NCBI RefSeq assembly: GCF_030247195.1 | Contig: NC_080672.1 | Coordinates: forward strand, 392,415,037 to 392,479,036 | DNA length: 64,000 nucleotides | Direction of reading: 5' to 3' | DNA from: Topomyia yanbarensis | Taxonomy: Eukaryota; Arthropoda; Insecta; Diptera; Culicidae | Part shown: positions 30,036-40,699 of the stretch, in pieces | Layout: each line of letters starts with the position of its first letter | Position numbering within the stretch: the stretch's first letter is position 1 | The notes under the pieces: model-generated | The model's input: the letters and a program-made list of their open reading frames with translations, nothing else | Told to the model about the DNA's origin: nothing | Database searches by the model: none | Translations under genes and position numbers: made by a program

Positions 30036-30390
30036 GCTAGAGTTTTTCTAGTAACTTTGAGTGACTTCAACTGAGTTACACAGTTGAGTAAATTGAAAAC
30101 TTACTGTTTCGTGGTTTATAACACTTTATTCGTAATACTATTCTATGTAATTTATTATACATTGTTACAAAAAAGTATAATAAACTGAATACAATGTCTT
30201 GTTTAGGCCATTTAAATATTTTGTTTCTCAACACTAATACTTTTCTTTCATGTTCTCCGAAAGAAAAATGTTTGTTTACTTTGCACGATAGGTAGCCATC
30301 TGACTGTTCGATAGGTAGATTGGGTTTCACTCTGTGCGAGCCTTTATAACTAAACAGCGCCTTTGTCTGTAATTGTATTAGTGTGTTCAA

Positions 30391-30435
30391 CGATTTGTTT
30401 TCCTCCACCTGTCATAGGTGGAGGAAAACAAATCG
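30391..30435. repeat. Perfect 20-bp inverted repeat (5-bp loop)
   Basis: CGATTTGTTTTCCTCCACCT at 30391-30410 is followed by loop GTCAT and the exact reverse complement at 30416-30435. A related word, GGAGGAAAACAAA, recurs near 30603. It is likely the centre of a foldback element. Confidence 0.9.
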
Positions 30436-30849
30436 GAAATAACTTTTCGGTCGGATTATTTTCATGATGGAACCTGACCAACCCGTATTGTACGTCTCCG
30501 AAATAAGTGTTACAGCGACCTAGCGCATTTCAACACCATTATAAATACTTTAGGAGAGCTAATTCAAATGCTTAAATTGGCTGACAGTTTTATATACGAC
30601 AGCTGGAGGAAAACAAACCCTCAATTAGTGTGTGTGAAATAATTTGTATAGAACTCTATGCTTATTGAAAGCATTATTTTAGCGATTGTAGTCGTCCGTT
30701 ACTTCCACCGATCCGAAAAAACTGTCAACACTGGCAAAACGTAAACAAGAACGAACACTGGGTCGTCTTCCCGAATAGAAATGTACAGTAACAAAACCAT
30801 GATTATCACTGTGACAGTACAGTAATTTTACAATAATTTACAGTAAGTT

Positions 30850-31450
30850 CTAATGGTATGTTACAATACAAAAACAATAAACTATAACGTTTCTACAGTA
30901 AATTTCTATGTGAAATCAACTTTTACAGTGAAAAAGGGGCGTGGTTATGTATCTTAACATTAAAAAAATCGATTTTTCTCCATACATATTTTTTCTACGC
31001 ACAGAAAAATAATGTTGGTAAAAATAAGAGTTTTTCACTCTTAGCAAAAAACAACCAACGCATACTCTTAGTTTGAAAATAAAACTTTTATTTTGATAAC
31101 AATTCTTCATTAGCTTAAAAGGAAAACTTTTATTTTGATTATTATTCTTGATTAATTTAAAATTTTTAGTTTCAACCTAAAAGTAGGCGTTGGTTGTTTT
31201 TTGCTAAGAGCGGAACACTCTTACTTCTACCAATATATTTTTTTCTGTGTAGAAACAGTAAAATTTAATGTGGGTTTACTGTATCAGTTTTTTGCTGAAC
31301 AATAAAATTGATTGTTACATGAAACTTGATTGTAAATCTACTGCGAAAGCTCTGTTACGAACAATGTTGAAACAGTAATCACTATAATATTTATTGTTTA
31401 ACGATTGTTTGTAGGGTAAATGCTATTGTAAAATTCTATTCGGGTTTTTA
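30850..31450. repeat. Dispersed repeat, copy 1, interrupted by a MITE
   Basis: The sequence matches 37013-37690 in the same orientation: ACAATACAAAAACAATAAAC, TTTTACAGTGAAAAAGG, ATTGATTGTTACATGAAA and TTTGTAGGGTAAATGC. Copy 1 carries the MITE at about 31000-31248, which copy 2 lacks. Confidence 0.8.
31000..31248. mobile_element. TA-type MITE with about 75-bp inverted repeats
   Basis: The ends read CACAGAAAAA (left) and TTTTTCTGTG (right). Long inverted arms include CTTAGCAAAAAACAACCAACG on the left, given as CTTAGCAAAAAAC and AACCAACG, with the matching CGTTGGTT and GTTTTTTGCTAAG on the right. Flanking TA is visible, and the uninterrupted copy of the host repeat at 37 kb marks the insertion point. 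Confidence 0.8.
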
Positions 31451-31799
31451 TCAGCCGCGATTTCCATAAATTATAAAGACCCGTTTTGCTTGTTTTTAAT
31501 TTTACTTTGAGCATTTTTATAAATACCGTGCTTTATAAAAGAATGTAGTGAAAAGTTGTTTGTAGTGGTTGAATCAGGTGGTGTGTCCAGTCATAGGCAA
31601 GTTTTAATTATTTCCATTACAAAGAATCAAACAAACATCCGTTCATCGAATTTCCTGTTAGATTCCAAAAAGATGACGAGATTTCCATTGCTTGAATGTA
31701 TGCTTGTTCCATAATAGTTATCTATTTTAAAACCTTTCTTTTAGGCCCAGACGTGCGAATGTAGGAGATGTTGAGAAATTTCGCGAAATATCAACCGAT

Positions 31800-32900
31800 T
31801 AAGCTCTGCAAGGAGGTCTAATGCAACCCAGAAGAAAAGATTGCGAGCATTAAAACAAACTAATCGTCGTTTCCTACAGCGAATTGCTTGTTTGGAAGAT
31901 CTTATCAACCAAGTACGAGATAAATACATGCTTACCGAAGATGCTGCCAACCATGTGCATTCAGTAAGATTATTGAGCTTTAATTTTCTACCGGTATGCA
32001 GTCTAATGTTTCGTAGTCCATTAATGGAACGGAGAGCTTGCTAAGAGAGGTACAAAATTTAAAGTCCTCAAGAAAAGGTCAGTGGTATAGCAGCTCATTA
32101 AAATATTTCACAGTAACTCTACACTTTTATTCAAATGAGTATGTTCAACAGGCATTGGGAAACAGAATCCCGAGTCATAGATCTATCATTAGATGGTACT
32201 CAGCCATTGAACGTGATCCTGAACTTACCTCCAAAACAATGTCAGTTTTGCAAATTAAAGCAAAGGCATCCTTAGGGAAAGGAAAACGCTTTTTTGTAAC
32301 TCTGAAGATGGACGAGATTGCCATACGTCAAAAGGTGGAGTGGGACGATATCAGAAAGCAATTAAGCGGCACAGTCGAAATTGGTGGATGTATTGAAGAC
32401 GATGTAGAATTTTTGCCAATGGCCAAAGCTCTTGTGTTCATGGTCACTGGTGTCGCTGAGGCTTGGAAATTGCCTGCTGCCTATTTCTTAATCGAATGCA
32501 GATCAGAACCCTAGTAACAATAGAGGTTTTACGGCACTCTTGAAGCCCTTCTCAAAACTTAGAATGTACTTGTAATATGCTATAAAACTAGAAATGCTAC
32601 TTGGGAAGGCATATTTAATAGAAAATGTTATTTCGTATCCATCAGGGCTACTGTTATAGCATTTACTTTTGATGGAACTGCAACAAATCTGGCTACCGTG
32701 AATAGACTTGGAGCGTGCTTGAAATATGGTCAGATTTTTGAAACATTTTTTAACCATCCAGTTACGGATGAACCCATTGCTATTATAATGGATGTTTGCC
32801 ATATGGTTAAACTAGTGCGCAACACTCGGTGTGAAACGAGTATTTAAGACGGATCAGGTTGATATTGAATGGAAGTTTTTTGAAAAGCTAAATGATTTTT
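31800..32900 (+). pseudogene. P-element/THAP9-like transposase remnant
   Basis: The + strand encodes consecutive parts of a P-type transposase. A coiled-coil-like piece (QTNRRFLQRIACLEDLINQ) is at 31851. The core, open at 32038-32514, contains LKYFTVTLHFYS, SIIRWYSAIERDPEL, LKMDEIAIRQKVEWDD and ALVFMVTGVAEAWKLPAAYFLI. After stops comes AFTFDGTATNLATVNRLGA and IAIIMDVCHMVKLVRN (about 32660-32820), then DIEWKFFEKLND. These match the family's DDE-type core in order, with the Asp of MDEIAIRQ retained. Premature stops (32512 onward) and a frameshift show decay. No N-terminal THAP finger was found; a splice junction may precede 32038. Terminal repeats were not identified. Confidence 0.8.
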
Positions 32901-34670
32901 ATTTGTTTGTTTATTTTTATTACGGTGACTTTAAATTTAAGTAGATGAACAATTCACCACAATGAAGATCTTACAGAGAAGACAAGATCAGATGATGTGG
33001 AACGAAATATTGATGTTGGTTAATAAAACAGAAATAACCGAAATTTGTTAATTAAACAGTTTATCGAACTTTACTTAAAACTTAAAATTGAACAATACGC
33101 GAAAAGATTTGGAGGCTTTAAATCGACTTTAAAAAAGTCTACGTAAATAATTTTGTTCCTAGGCGACAAATAATTTAGAGTAATTGTTACCTCTCGTTTT
33201 AGATAACTATTTATTATAACGTGTTGCTTTATTTAATCAAATTAGTTTATTAAATTAAATGTCACATTAAAATTCTTATTGTCCCGGCAATTAGGCAACC
33301 TTAAACATTTCAAAGTAGCTAGCGCTACTGGCGTTTGGTGGCAGCTTTAGGCAACATGCAATATTCATGGAGCTGGTCGTGGTCCACCCAGCACATCCAG
33401 AAAATTTTCAGAAAATGTTGGAACACAACAATCAATAGAGCTTTATGAAAACGAAATAATATACTCAAATAACGAAATTTTAAGGTCTGCCCCTTTTACT
33501 CCACCAAAGATTATATAACATTCAAAGCGAAAGCCCCTTGTATCACATATAGATCTTTATTTGTTAATTATACTCGTAAAATTTCAGAATGCACTCATTT
33601 TATGAAGCCAATATCTCGCCACACACGTTGGTATGCATTCCGTATAGTTCAGTATAATGCATTCGTCAGGTTTGATCTCCCGAGCATTCATAAATAGCCA
33701 TAAATCAGCAACAAGTAGCGCATATTGCTACTTCAGTGCAGATTTGGCTTCTTTCTGAATGATTCATTGTATTATAATATATGCAAGAGGAAGGCGTGCG
33801 TGACGAGATAAATGTAAATCAATATCGCGCGTGGCAGGCAGCCGGTTGCGACTGTTGTTACATAACAAATATTATTCACGAATTTGTGATGACCCGACAG
33901 GTCATTGTAACCCCCCACGTCGGGGTGTATTGCGATGACACCATTGGAATGCGGTTCAAGAGAGTTGGTTTTCCAGACTTTTTACATGAAGACTAGCGAA
34001 GTTTTTGTTGCATGCAGCTAAAGAGATTGTCACAAATTGCGAAAAGGATCGTTTTTTGGTCAGTTTTCATTAGTGCTGATTACTAGTTGCTGGAGTATTT
34101 GGGTGTCATATTATGCTGTGTCACGCCATAAATAATGATCAAATTGATGATTAGTTATGCTTAAACAGTGTGTTACATCGTAGACGAAGACACACTGTAA
34201 CTTTGGGTATATCTTTTTTTCATTCTTGATTATGCCACAGAGAACTGACATCCATCTCGAGCGATGAAATTGTGTAAAAATTAACGACCTATTTAAAGGT
34301 AGTCGGGATATCCCCACCAGGTGCGCTATTGAGATTGACTGAATTGACAGCTGATCACATAGAGATTTCAAAATGGTCGACATAGTTATACCTCTAGTTC
34401 GAATATGCTGGTATAGTTGGCGCTATTATTTTAACAGGTATTCGATCAAAAGATCACTAATGTACTATAAACTTATTATGTCGAATGCGGATGTCTGTGT
34501 TTATGCAATCTAAGGATGGAAACATAGTTGAAATCCGCAAACAAATATATGTGAAGTGCTTAAATATTCAACGTAAGCATTTCATTCAAGGTTTAACCAC
34601 AGGTAACAGACGTTTACGATCATATTGAAAACTGCCTTTTCGAATAAAATGAGCAAGGTTTAGCAAAATT
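32900..34670. other. Intergenic stretch, no gene recognised
   Basis: It may hold the distal part of the P-like element near 33.28-33.5 kb, but the translation there is not recognisable. The open frame at 33781-33996 has no family I can name. The rest is AT-rich DNA. Confidence 0.4.
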
Positions 34671-34677
34671 AATTTCC

Positions 34678-34924
34678 ACCACAAATATAACTTGTCGTGC
34701 TTTCTTCATCGAATTTTATTATAATTTACACGTGGATTGAAAATTATAGTTTCTTTAAACGGAAAACCAATGCACTTCAATGTAGTTTTACTCGAATACT
34801 GCTGTAAAATGAATGACATATAAATTTAACGTAATTTTCTATCAAATTTTTGATTCAATCTTTGTATGTTTGTATGTTTACATTCGTATTACATGTCGTT
34901 TAAATTTCATTATTTTTTGGTGTG
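34678..34924. mobile_element. 5'-truncated copy of the 16.3-kb MITE family
   Basis: It shares TCCACCACAAATA, CGAATTTTATTATAATTT, ATGCACTTCAATGTA and the right end CATTATTTTTTGGTGTG followed by TA with the element at 16287-16677. The left terminus and an internal segment are missing. Confidence 0.75.
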
Positions 34925-35142
34925 TATACACAGCAAACTTTTGAGTAGGTGGCACTGATTTTCAACGCATATCGATCTGAAACTTACATTGGTTTCTAGA
35001 TAAGTTTTGTTCTAGCCTAAATATCTGTTATCTGTGGTTTAACATTTTCTCGCGTAAACTATCCTTTACGCTGCATACTATACTCTATTCCCCCAATTTT
35101 TAGAGCTTGATTTTTCTGCAAAAAAGAGAAACGTGTAAATCA

Positions 35143-36953
35143 CGCTTCAAGTATACAGTGACACAATCTCATATTCGTACACCTCTAGTGTATGTGTTTA
35201 AAATTGTTTCATAATTGTTTGCGCTATTTTGTATAGGTATTGTTTTGTACATGTGGTAGTAGAATTATCATCTGTCATTTTCTTATCATTTGTAATCTAA
35301 AGTGTGCAAATTTCCGTACACTACACATAAAAAATCATTACTTGGTGTGAAAATAGCACAATTTCATATTCGTACACTTTTGAAAAGTCAATTAATTTGT
35401 CAATTTGAAGACCTGTTATTTCTTTATTTTTTGTTTTACTTAGAAAAATAGATTTTATGACTACAGAAAAGTGTTCATTGGCACAGTTTCCTCTACGCTA
35501 GTTTAAGAAATTCCCTCAAATTAGCGTAATGGTTAAAAAAATAAACTGGCTGCCATTATGGGACGAAAATTAATTATTACCAAAATGAAGGTAAATCACT
35601 TCAAGAAATCTTTGAAATCGTTCAAAGGTTGCGTCCAACTATTTAAAATGTCGTTAAAAGCTTTGATGTGGCGAAACATAGAGCAGATATTGCGAAAAAC
35701 TTGAACTGTAAACAATTTACGATGAGGGATAAACGATTTTTAATTAGGAAAAATTTGGGAAAATTGAGTAACTAATGTTATATATACTCAGGTTTTTTAC
35801 GCGGGGCCGCGTAAATGAAAAAAGGCGAAATGAAAACCGCGTAAATTTCAAAATCCGCGTAAATGAAAACTGCGTAAATTTCAAAATCCGCGTAAATGAA
35901 GACCACTTTAAGTTAAGAATCCGCGTTAAAGGGAACCTCGTTGATGGATACCTCGTAAATTCCAAAATCCGCGTAAATGAAAACCGCGTAAATTTTAAAA
36001 ACCGCGTAAATGAAAACCGCGTAAATTTCAAAATCCGCGCAAAAAAAAACAGCGTAAAAAAATACCGCGCAAAAAAAACCGCGTAATCAAAAACTCGAAT
36101 GTACATGGTAAATGAATTGTATCATAGCATTAAAGTATAAGTCCGCTCTGGTACGGCTTGTAATGTATGGAGAACGGCCAATTAATTACAATACCTGTGT
36201 TTTGAGCAAGAAGCTGTTCATCAATGAGAAGAACAAAGAATTGATTTTTTATTTACTAAACAACATTGAAACATTTTATCGGAATATTGGAAAGATTGTA
36301 AACTTTGTATACGAGTCCAAACTCAACATCTTTGACTCAAATGACCGTTGTTTCAAGTGGAGAAAATCGAACTCAGATCTGGACGTTAAAGGCTTATAAC
36401 AGCAGCCAAGTGCAGAGACAGTGGACTTTTTTGTATGGGGTATTATATGTCCACTAGAAGTGCTAGAAATATGGTCTTCATTGAGGGAATGATGGATCAG
36501 AATGTGTATTTTAATATGAAGATCTTAAAATAAATTTAAAGCAAAGCTTCCATAAAATGGTACTTTTACTAAGAAATGGTGAATATTGGAAAATCGATCA
36601 GGAGAAGAACCTAAAGCATAAGGCGTGCAAAAAACGTTTAGAATAAATTTATAATTGTTTGAATGTTATGGATTCTCCACTGCGAACCCCGTTTATTAAC
36701 TGATTAGAAAAATAAATGGGAGTATTTGGATAAAAAGTGTGAAACTATCCGGATTATAATGAGAATGATCTTAGAAACTACTATTCAGAAGAATGGGATA
36801 AAATTTAAGTTGAATGCACACAAAAACTAGTGGTTAGCATTCCAATACGATTGAAAACTGTAGTTACAAACAAAAGCTACCACATTGAATATTTATTATA
36901 GAAATTTCAATTGATTTTTGAAAAAATATGTGTACTGTACGAATATGATATTG
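35143..36953 (+). mobile_element. Tc1-like transposon, degenerate, with nested insertion
   Basis: The left end CAGTGACACAATCTCATATTCG and right end CGAATATGATATTGCGTG (cited as CTCATATTCG and CGAATATGAT cores) are inverted and lie next to TA. A second left-type repeat is at 35358-35390. Reading the + strand in shifted frames near 35560-35760 gives a helix-turn-helix DNA-binding region (EGKSLQEIFEIVQR, FDVAKHRADIAKN). The stretch 36112-36399 gives the catalytic region up to ESKLNIFDSNDRCFKWRKSN, where the usual Asp of the DESK motif is replaced (VYESK). A minisatellite-bearing insertion at 35780-36090 separates the two. It is a dead copy. Confidence 0.8.
35780..36095. repeat. Minisatellite of about 33-bp units (CGCGTAAAT...) inserted in the Tc1-like element
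   Basis: Units alternate CGCGTAAATGAAAAC and CGCGTAAATTTCAAAATC, about eight times, with decay to GCGCAAAAAAAA near the right end. The outer words CAGGTTTTTTACGCGG and CCGCGTAATCAAAAACTCG are roughly inverted, so the array may be the interior of a small pogo-like MITE. Both strands stay open for more than 100 codons because the unit lacks stops; I do not regard those frames as genes. Confidence 0.75.
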
Positions 36954-37012
36954 CGTGTATATTTGACTATCTTTAGAATTATGAAAGAGCATTTGTAGTA
37001 CAAAGTTTTAGT

Positions 37013-37690
37013 GTTATGCTACAATACAAAAACAATAAACTTAAACGTTTTTACAGTAAATTTCAATGTAAAATAGACTTTTACAGTGAAAAAGGATGGT
37101 TATGTATCTTAACATTAGAAAAATCAATTTTTCTCCATACATTTTTTTCTTCAAAACAGTAAAATTTAATGTGAATGCTCTGCATCAGTTTTTTGCTGAC
37201 CAGTGAAATTGATTGTTACATGAAATTTTAATGTAAATCTACTGTGAGAACTTGGCATCGAACAATGTTGAAACAGTAATAACTATAATATTCATTCCAT
37301 ACTATGTTGCGTTTCGGTTTCGCCTCATCAGAAACCGACACTAACACATTGTCGGAATAGATTAGCGCCGGCTTGACGCAAATCCCTTAAAACTAAAACA
37401 CACTATGTGTTTCAATCAAACGACTGATCAAACGTGATGTCCCGTTCGAGCAGAAGTTCTGTTTATGCCGATGAGACACAAGTGAAGCCGAAACTTGTCT
37501 TGGCTTAGCAGGCCTATGCGAAAGCACTATGCTATATTTCACCATAAGGAGGAAAAATTGGTAAAAACCAAAATTTCTCACTAGGGTGAAAATTTGTTGG
37601 TAAAAACCAGTCTTTGTACAGCATAGTATAATATTCATTGTTTTATGATTGTTTGTAGGGTAAATGCTATTGTAAAATTCTATCCGGGCT
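37013..37690. repeat. Dispersed repeat, copy 2, interrupted at 37297-37626
   Basis: Same family and orientation as 30850-31450. Where copy 1 runs uninterrupted through ATAATATTTATTG, copy 2 holds an insertion, flanked by the 13-bp direct repeat TATAATATTCATT at 37284-37296 and 37627-37639. Confidence 0.8.
37297..37626 (+). mobile_element. MITE-like repeat, copy 3, inserted in the dispersed repeat
   Basis: Most of the insertion matches the reverse complement of 7595-7835 (GCGTTTCGGTTTCG, CATCAGAAACCGACAC, CGTGATGTCCCG). It adds a right part of about 90 bp with GGTAAAAACCA repeated. The ends ACTATG and CATAGT are inverted. The exact borders are ambiguous within the 13-bp flanking repeat. Confidence 0.7.
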
Positions 37691-38140
37691 GGGACGAGCT
37701 CGGTACCAGTATGTTTTAAGCACAATTTACACCTTTCTGACTCGATACAGTACAGTACGGACACCAATATATTATATATGAGCGCTTTCACACTTGCCCG
37801 GCACAGTGTCTTATGCACCTGGATCGAAAAGGTGTGAATTTTGCTTTATACTGTAAACTGGTTGAATGTGTTTGTTTTTGAGAAATCGTCAGACCGTTGC
37901 CTGTCCGGGGTGTAAACGGGACGTGACTGCGCCGGCGTAGGGAAACTAAGGGTGAAACCGGTCACCTTTATTTTATACAAACCTACATGAAGAAATTCTG
38001 AATGACTTGCTTGAAACTGAGAGCGACCGTGACCGAGGAAAAAAATGTCTTATACTCCAACTTTTATTTTATGAACACTCGATTTTGTAATTAGGCAATA
38101 ATAATTCCCAATGGGGAAATGAAGTTTGATTTTTTGTGTT

Positions 38141-38492
38141 TCGAATTCATCTCATCAGTAACCAGCACCAACTGGGTGTGTAGTTAGACGATGTATCTAA
38201 ACTAGTACCCAAATTAGCACTAGTTATACATAAAAAATCCAAGCAGTTCACATGACACATGTGAACGTCTAAAGCAACTGGCTTGTCCTGAGTGATGTCC
38301 TGGGAAGCAAATGCAGAGGCTCTGGTTTGCTGAGAAGAAAGCGAAAACGAACTCTTGTCTTTTGGCTACGCAGGTTAAAGCCAGGCATTATGCAATATTC
38401 AAAAAAAAAAATAGTGCTAATTTGGTTACTAGTTTAGATACATCGTCTAACTAGACACCCAGTTGATGCTAGTTACTGACGAGATAAATTCG
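38141..38492. mobile_element. MITE with about 82-bp inverted arms, copy 4 of the family
   Basis: Arms at 38141-38224 and 38411-38492 are near-perfect inverted copies: AGTTAGACGATGTATCTAAA faces TTTAGATACATCGTCTAACT. The interior has the family words TCCTGAGTGATGTCC and GGCTACGCAGG, seen in diverged form at 8.2/11.5 kb. Confidence 0.8.
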
Positions 38493-38549
38493 ATTTTGCA
38501 AGTTTATATTCTGTTACTATGTTTTAATTGCCACAAGGTTCTACTGTAT

Positions 38550-38875
38550 CGATTTTGTTGGCTATTTTCGGCAAATTTGAGACTAAGAGAAATGAAAGCA
38601 ATGAAATTGAAAGACGGATTCTAGAGCGAATCAGTTATAAACTTAGAACGGAAAACTAGGACTAGGCATGCTCATATGGACATGATCGAAAGGAAATGTG
38701 AGGAATTCTTTGCCCTCTGCTAAGTAGGAATTGGGCGTTGCACCCAAGTCAACCGTATGGTCTATGGTAGAACATAACTCATCATCATGTTTTACCGCCG
38801 ATGCCGGCCGGCAAAGAATTTCATTGCTTTCGTTTCTCTTAGTCTCAAATTTGCCGAAAATCGTCAACAAATTCG
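38550..38875. repeat. Inverted repeat with about 58-bp arms upstream of the MADF-BESS gene
   Basis: Arms at 38550-38608 and 38817-38875 are nearly identical in opposite orientation: GGCAAATTTGAGACTAAGAG faces CTCTTAGTCTCAAATTTGCC. The 200-bp loop is not A/T-biased and is open on the minus strand (38643-38870), but its peptide is unknown to me. It starts about 320 bp upstream of the MADF-BESS ATG. Confidence 0.75.
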
Positions 38876-39200
38876 ATAAAGTTTATATTCTTTTAGCTTT
38901 AATTGGAACTACATCTGATATCAGCCAAAATGTTCACTCTTGGTAGTTTCTTCGATTTTGCGGCTGCTTTTAGTTGCTATAGTGATCCTGCATTTCATGT
39001 CCCGTTTACCCCTAGTTCTCCTATATTTTTCATCGTCAATTCTGTGTGATTCTCCCACTGTACGAAGCATACAGCGTTCTATGTGTAGTAGTTTTCGATG
39101 TTTTCTGAAAAGTAAACACGTACCTTTAGGTTATATCTTGGGTTACACATATTTTCACTTGTTTTGCGATAGTCGAACGTAAATTGTAACCGATTTGATA

Positions 39201-39333
39201 ATGGATGAAGAGTATCTTATTGAATTGGTGTGTACATATCCGGTTCTTTATGATTTATCCCACGCGAAATATATGGATGTACGGTATAAATCGGAGATTT
39301 GGAAAAGAATTGGTGCAGAGTTGGGTCAGAATG
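39201..39333 (+). CDS. MADF-BESS gene exon 1
   Basis: Encodes MDEEYLIELVCTYPVLYD to ELGQN and one base of the next codon. The frame stays open to about 39440, but sequence beyond the GTGAGT donor does not continue the MADF pattern, whereas exon 2 does. Confidence 0.87.
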
Positions 39334-40558
39334 GTGAGTCAAAAAAGGAAACAGTTACCAAAAACTGCCAAAAGGTGCCTTCGCAAAGTCGTTCCAAGTC
39401 GTTAAGCGGACCCTACACGGGACAAGGATATTGTCAATAAAAATATTGTCAAGACTGCTTCAATACGTCAATCTCATTTGATTTCTACATGATCAATATT
39501 TTCAAGATACCCTTACACGATCAATATATTGATCAATAATCGATTTATTGACAATATTCCTGCACGTGCAGGGTCCGCTTTACGGAACGAGAAAAACAGC
39601 AGATGAAATAAAATTTTCAAAACAATGAAGCAATCGTTCCGGAATCACTTTTCGAAAGCATCTTAAGTAATTGTCGTTTCTCTTCCGGTTCCGCCTACTG
39701 CGTAGTTGCAAAAATGGCCTTAGCTCAAGCGAATTAAATTAACACAACCGACAATCCGCGGCAGATTTTTAGTCACAAAAGTGACTTGAAAAATAACTTG
39801 ACAAATCCAATATTTAAATTTCAGCGTCTATATGTAAATCCCGCTGGAACAACATTAGAGATCAGTACCGGAAATCTTTAAAGAAGGAAGCTATCAGAAG
39901 TGGACAGTCTGCGACTAAACTTCGTCCATACAAGTATAGAGAATTATTAGGATTCCTCAACGTATCGTACCAAGAAAAAGGAACTCCCGACAGCCTCGGA
40001 GCCGCGGAAGTAAAACAGGATAGTAAAGAAGAGTTCTGTGGCGATGATGAATACGAAAAGGATCCATTATCACAACATTGTTACCCGAAGCTGTTCCAAC
40101 CTCACAACCTTTTAACTCCGGAACAAACATTAACAACCACACCACCAAAAGAAATTCTAGCACGAAGAACAAAGACTCCATCATACTTGGACAGAAAATC
40201 CCTAAGCCATCACTCCGATGAAACGAGCTCTACGCTCGCCACTCGAATGATGGACTATATTGTCAGCAAGGAACGTTCTGCAACTGCCGAGCCACATCCT
40301 GTCGATGCGTTTCTAGCAAGTATTGCCCCGGTTTTAAAATCGTTAGATCCTCTAAATTTAAACCGGGCTAGATCTGAAATGTTTGCAGTAGTTCAAAAGT
40401 ATGAATTGGCCATGCTGATGTCTACCAGCACCGAAACGTCACCTACACGACAGGCCGTTCTCGATTCTCCATCCAATTACACTATAGAACGGCTGAACAA
40501 TTCGTCGCCAACGCATACCGAAGAGATGCCGGATATAGTAAAGGAAAACATGTTTTGA
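39201..40558 (+). CDS. MADF-BESS domain protein, probable transcriptional regulator (two exons)
   Basis: Join 39201-39333 and 39825-40558: 867 nt, 288 residues, phase-1 intron with donor GTGAGT (39334) and acceptor TTTCAG (ending 39824). Residues about 5-88 form a MADF domain (Myb/SANT-like DNA binding): LIELVCTYPVLYD, then IWKRIGAELGQN-ASICKSRWNNIRDQYRKSL across the junction, which splicing restores exactly. A low-complexity middle follows. Residues about 203-240 form a BESS motif (VDAFLASIAPVLKSLDPLN, then ARSEMFAVVQ), which mediates protein-protein contacts. This architecture is typical of the Adf-1/Dip3/stonewall group of insect regulators. The ATG at 39201 is the first in frame after an upstream stop. 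The family is multigene, so no symbol is given. The frame is intact and GC-richer than its flanks, which argues for a working gene. Confidence 0.88.
39405..39579. mobile_element. PIF/Harbinger-like MITE in the MADF-BESS intron
   Basis: The 175-bp element has TIRs of about 36 bp: AGCGGACCCTACACGGGAC at the left and the inverse of AGCGGACCCTGCACG at the right, both running into ATATTGTCAATAAA-type words. It is flanked by TTA at 39402-39404 and 39580-39582, the 3-bp target of PIF/Harbinger elements. Removal gives a short, ordinary intron. Confidence 0.8.
39825..40558 (+). CDS. MADF-BESS gene exon 2
   Basis: Starts CGTCTATATGTAAATCC after TTTCAG and reads (A)SICKSRWNNIRDQYRKS to the TGA at 40556-40558. 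It carries the second half of the MADF domain, an acidic/Ser-Thr-rich linker and the BESS motif. Confidence 0.88.
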
Positions 40559-40595
40559 CTGGAAAAAAATTGCACCAATAGTTGTTATCGACTGA

Positions 40596-40601
40596 AATAA
40601 A
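40596..40601 (+). terminator. AATAAA polyadenylation signal of the MADF-BESS gene
   Basis: AATAAA lies 38 nt after the stop codon, giving a short 3' UTR, as is usual for small insect genes. Confidence 0.65.
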
Positions 40602-40699
40602 AATATAGACTAAACTTATTTTTTTCTCTTTTTTATTTAGACTACATGCAGTAACATTTTCTTTTTTACATTTTAACGACATTCGATTAGCTAGAGATT

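Noticed and set aside
33781..33996. A 71-codon frame with several Cys and a plausible composition
   Set aside because: No family resemblance, no splice context and no neighbouring coding signal; length is expected by chance in this much sequence.
35744..36106. Opposed frames of 103 and 120 codons near 35.8-36.1 kb
   Set aside because: They come from the stop-poor CGCGTAAAT minisatellite and read as simple repeats.
37696..37708. GAGCTCGGTACC, identical to part of a cloning polylinker
   Set aside because: Only 12 bp match and the neighbouring polylinker sites are missing, so contamination is not supported.
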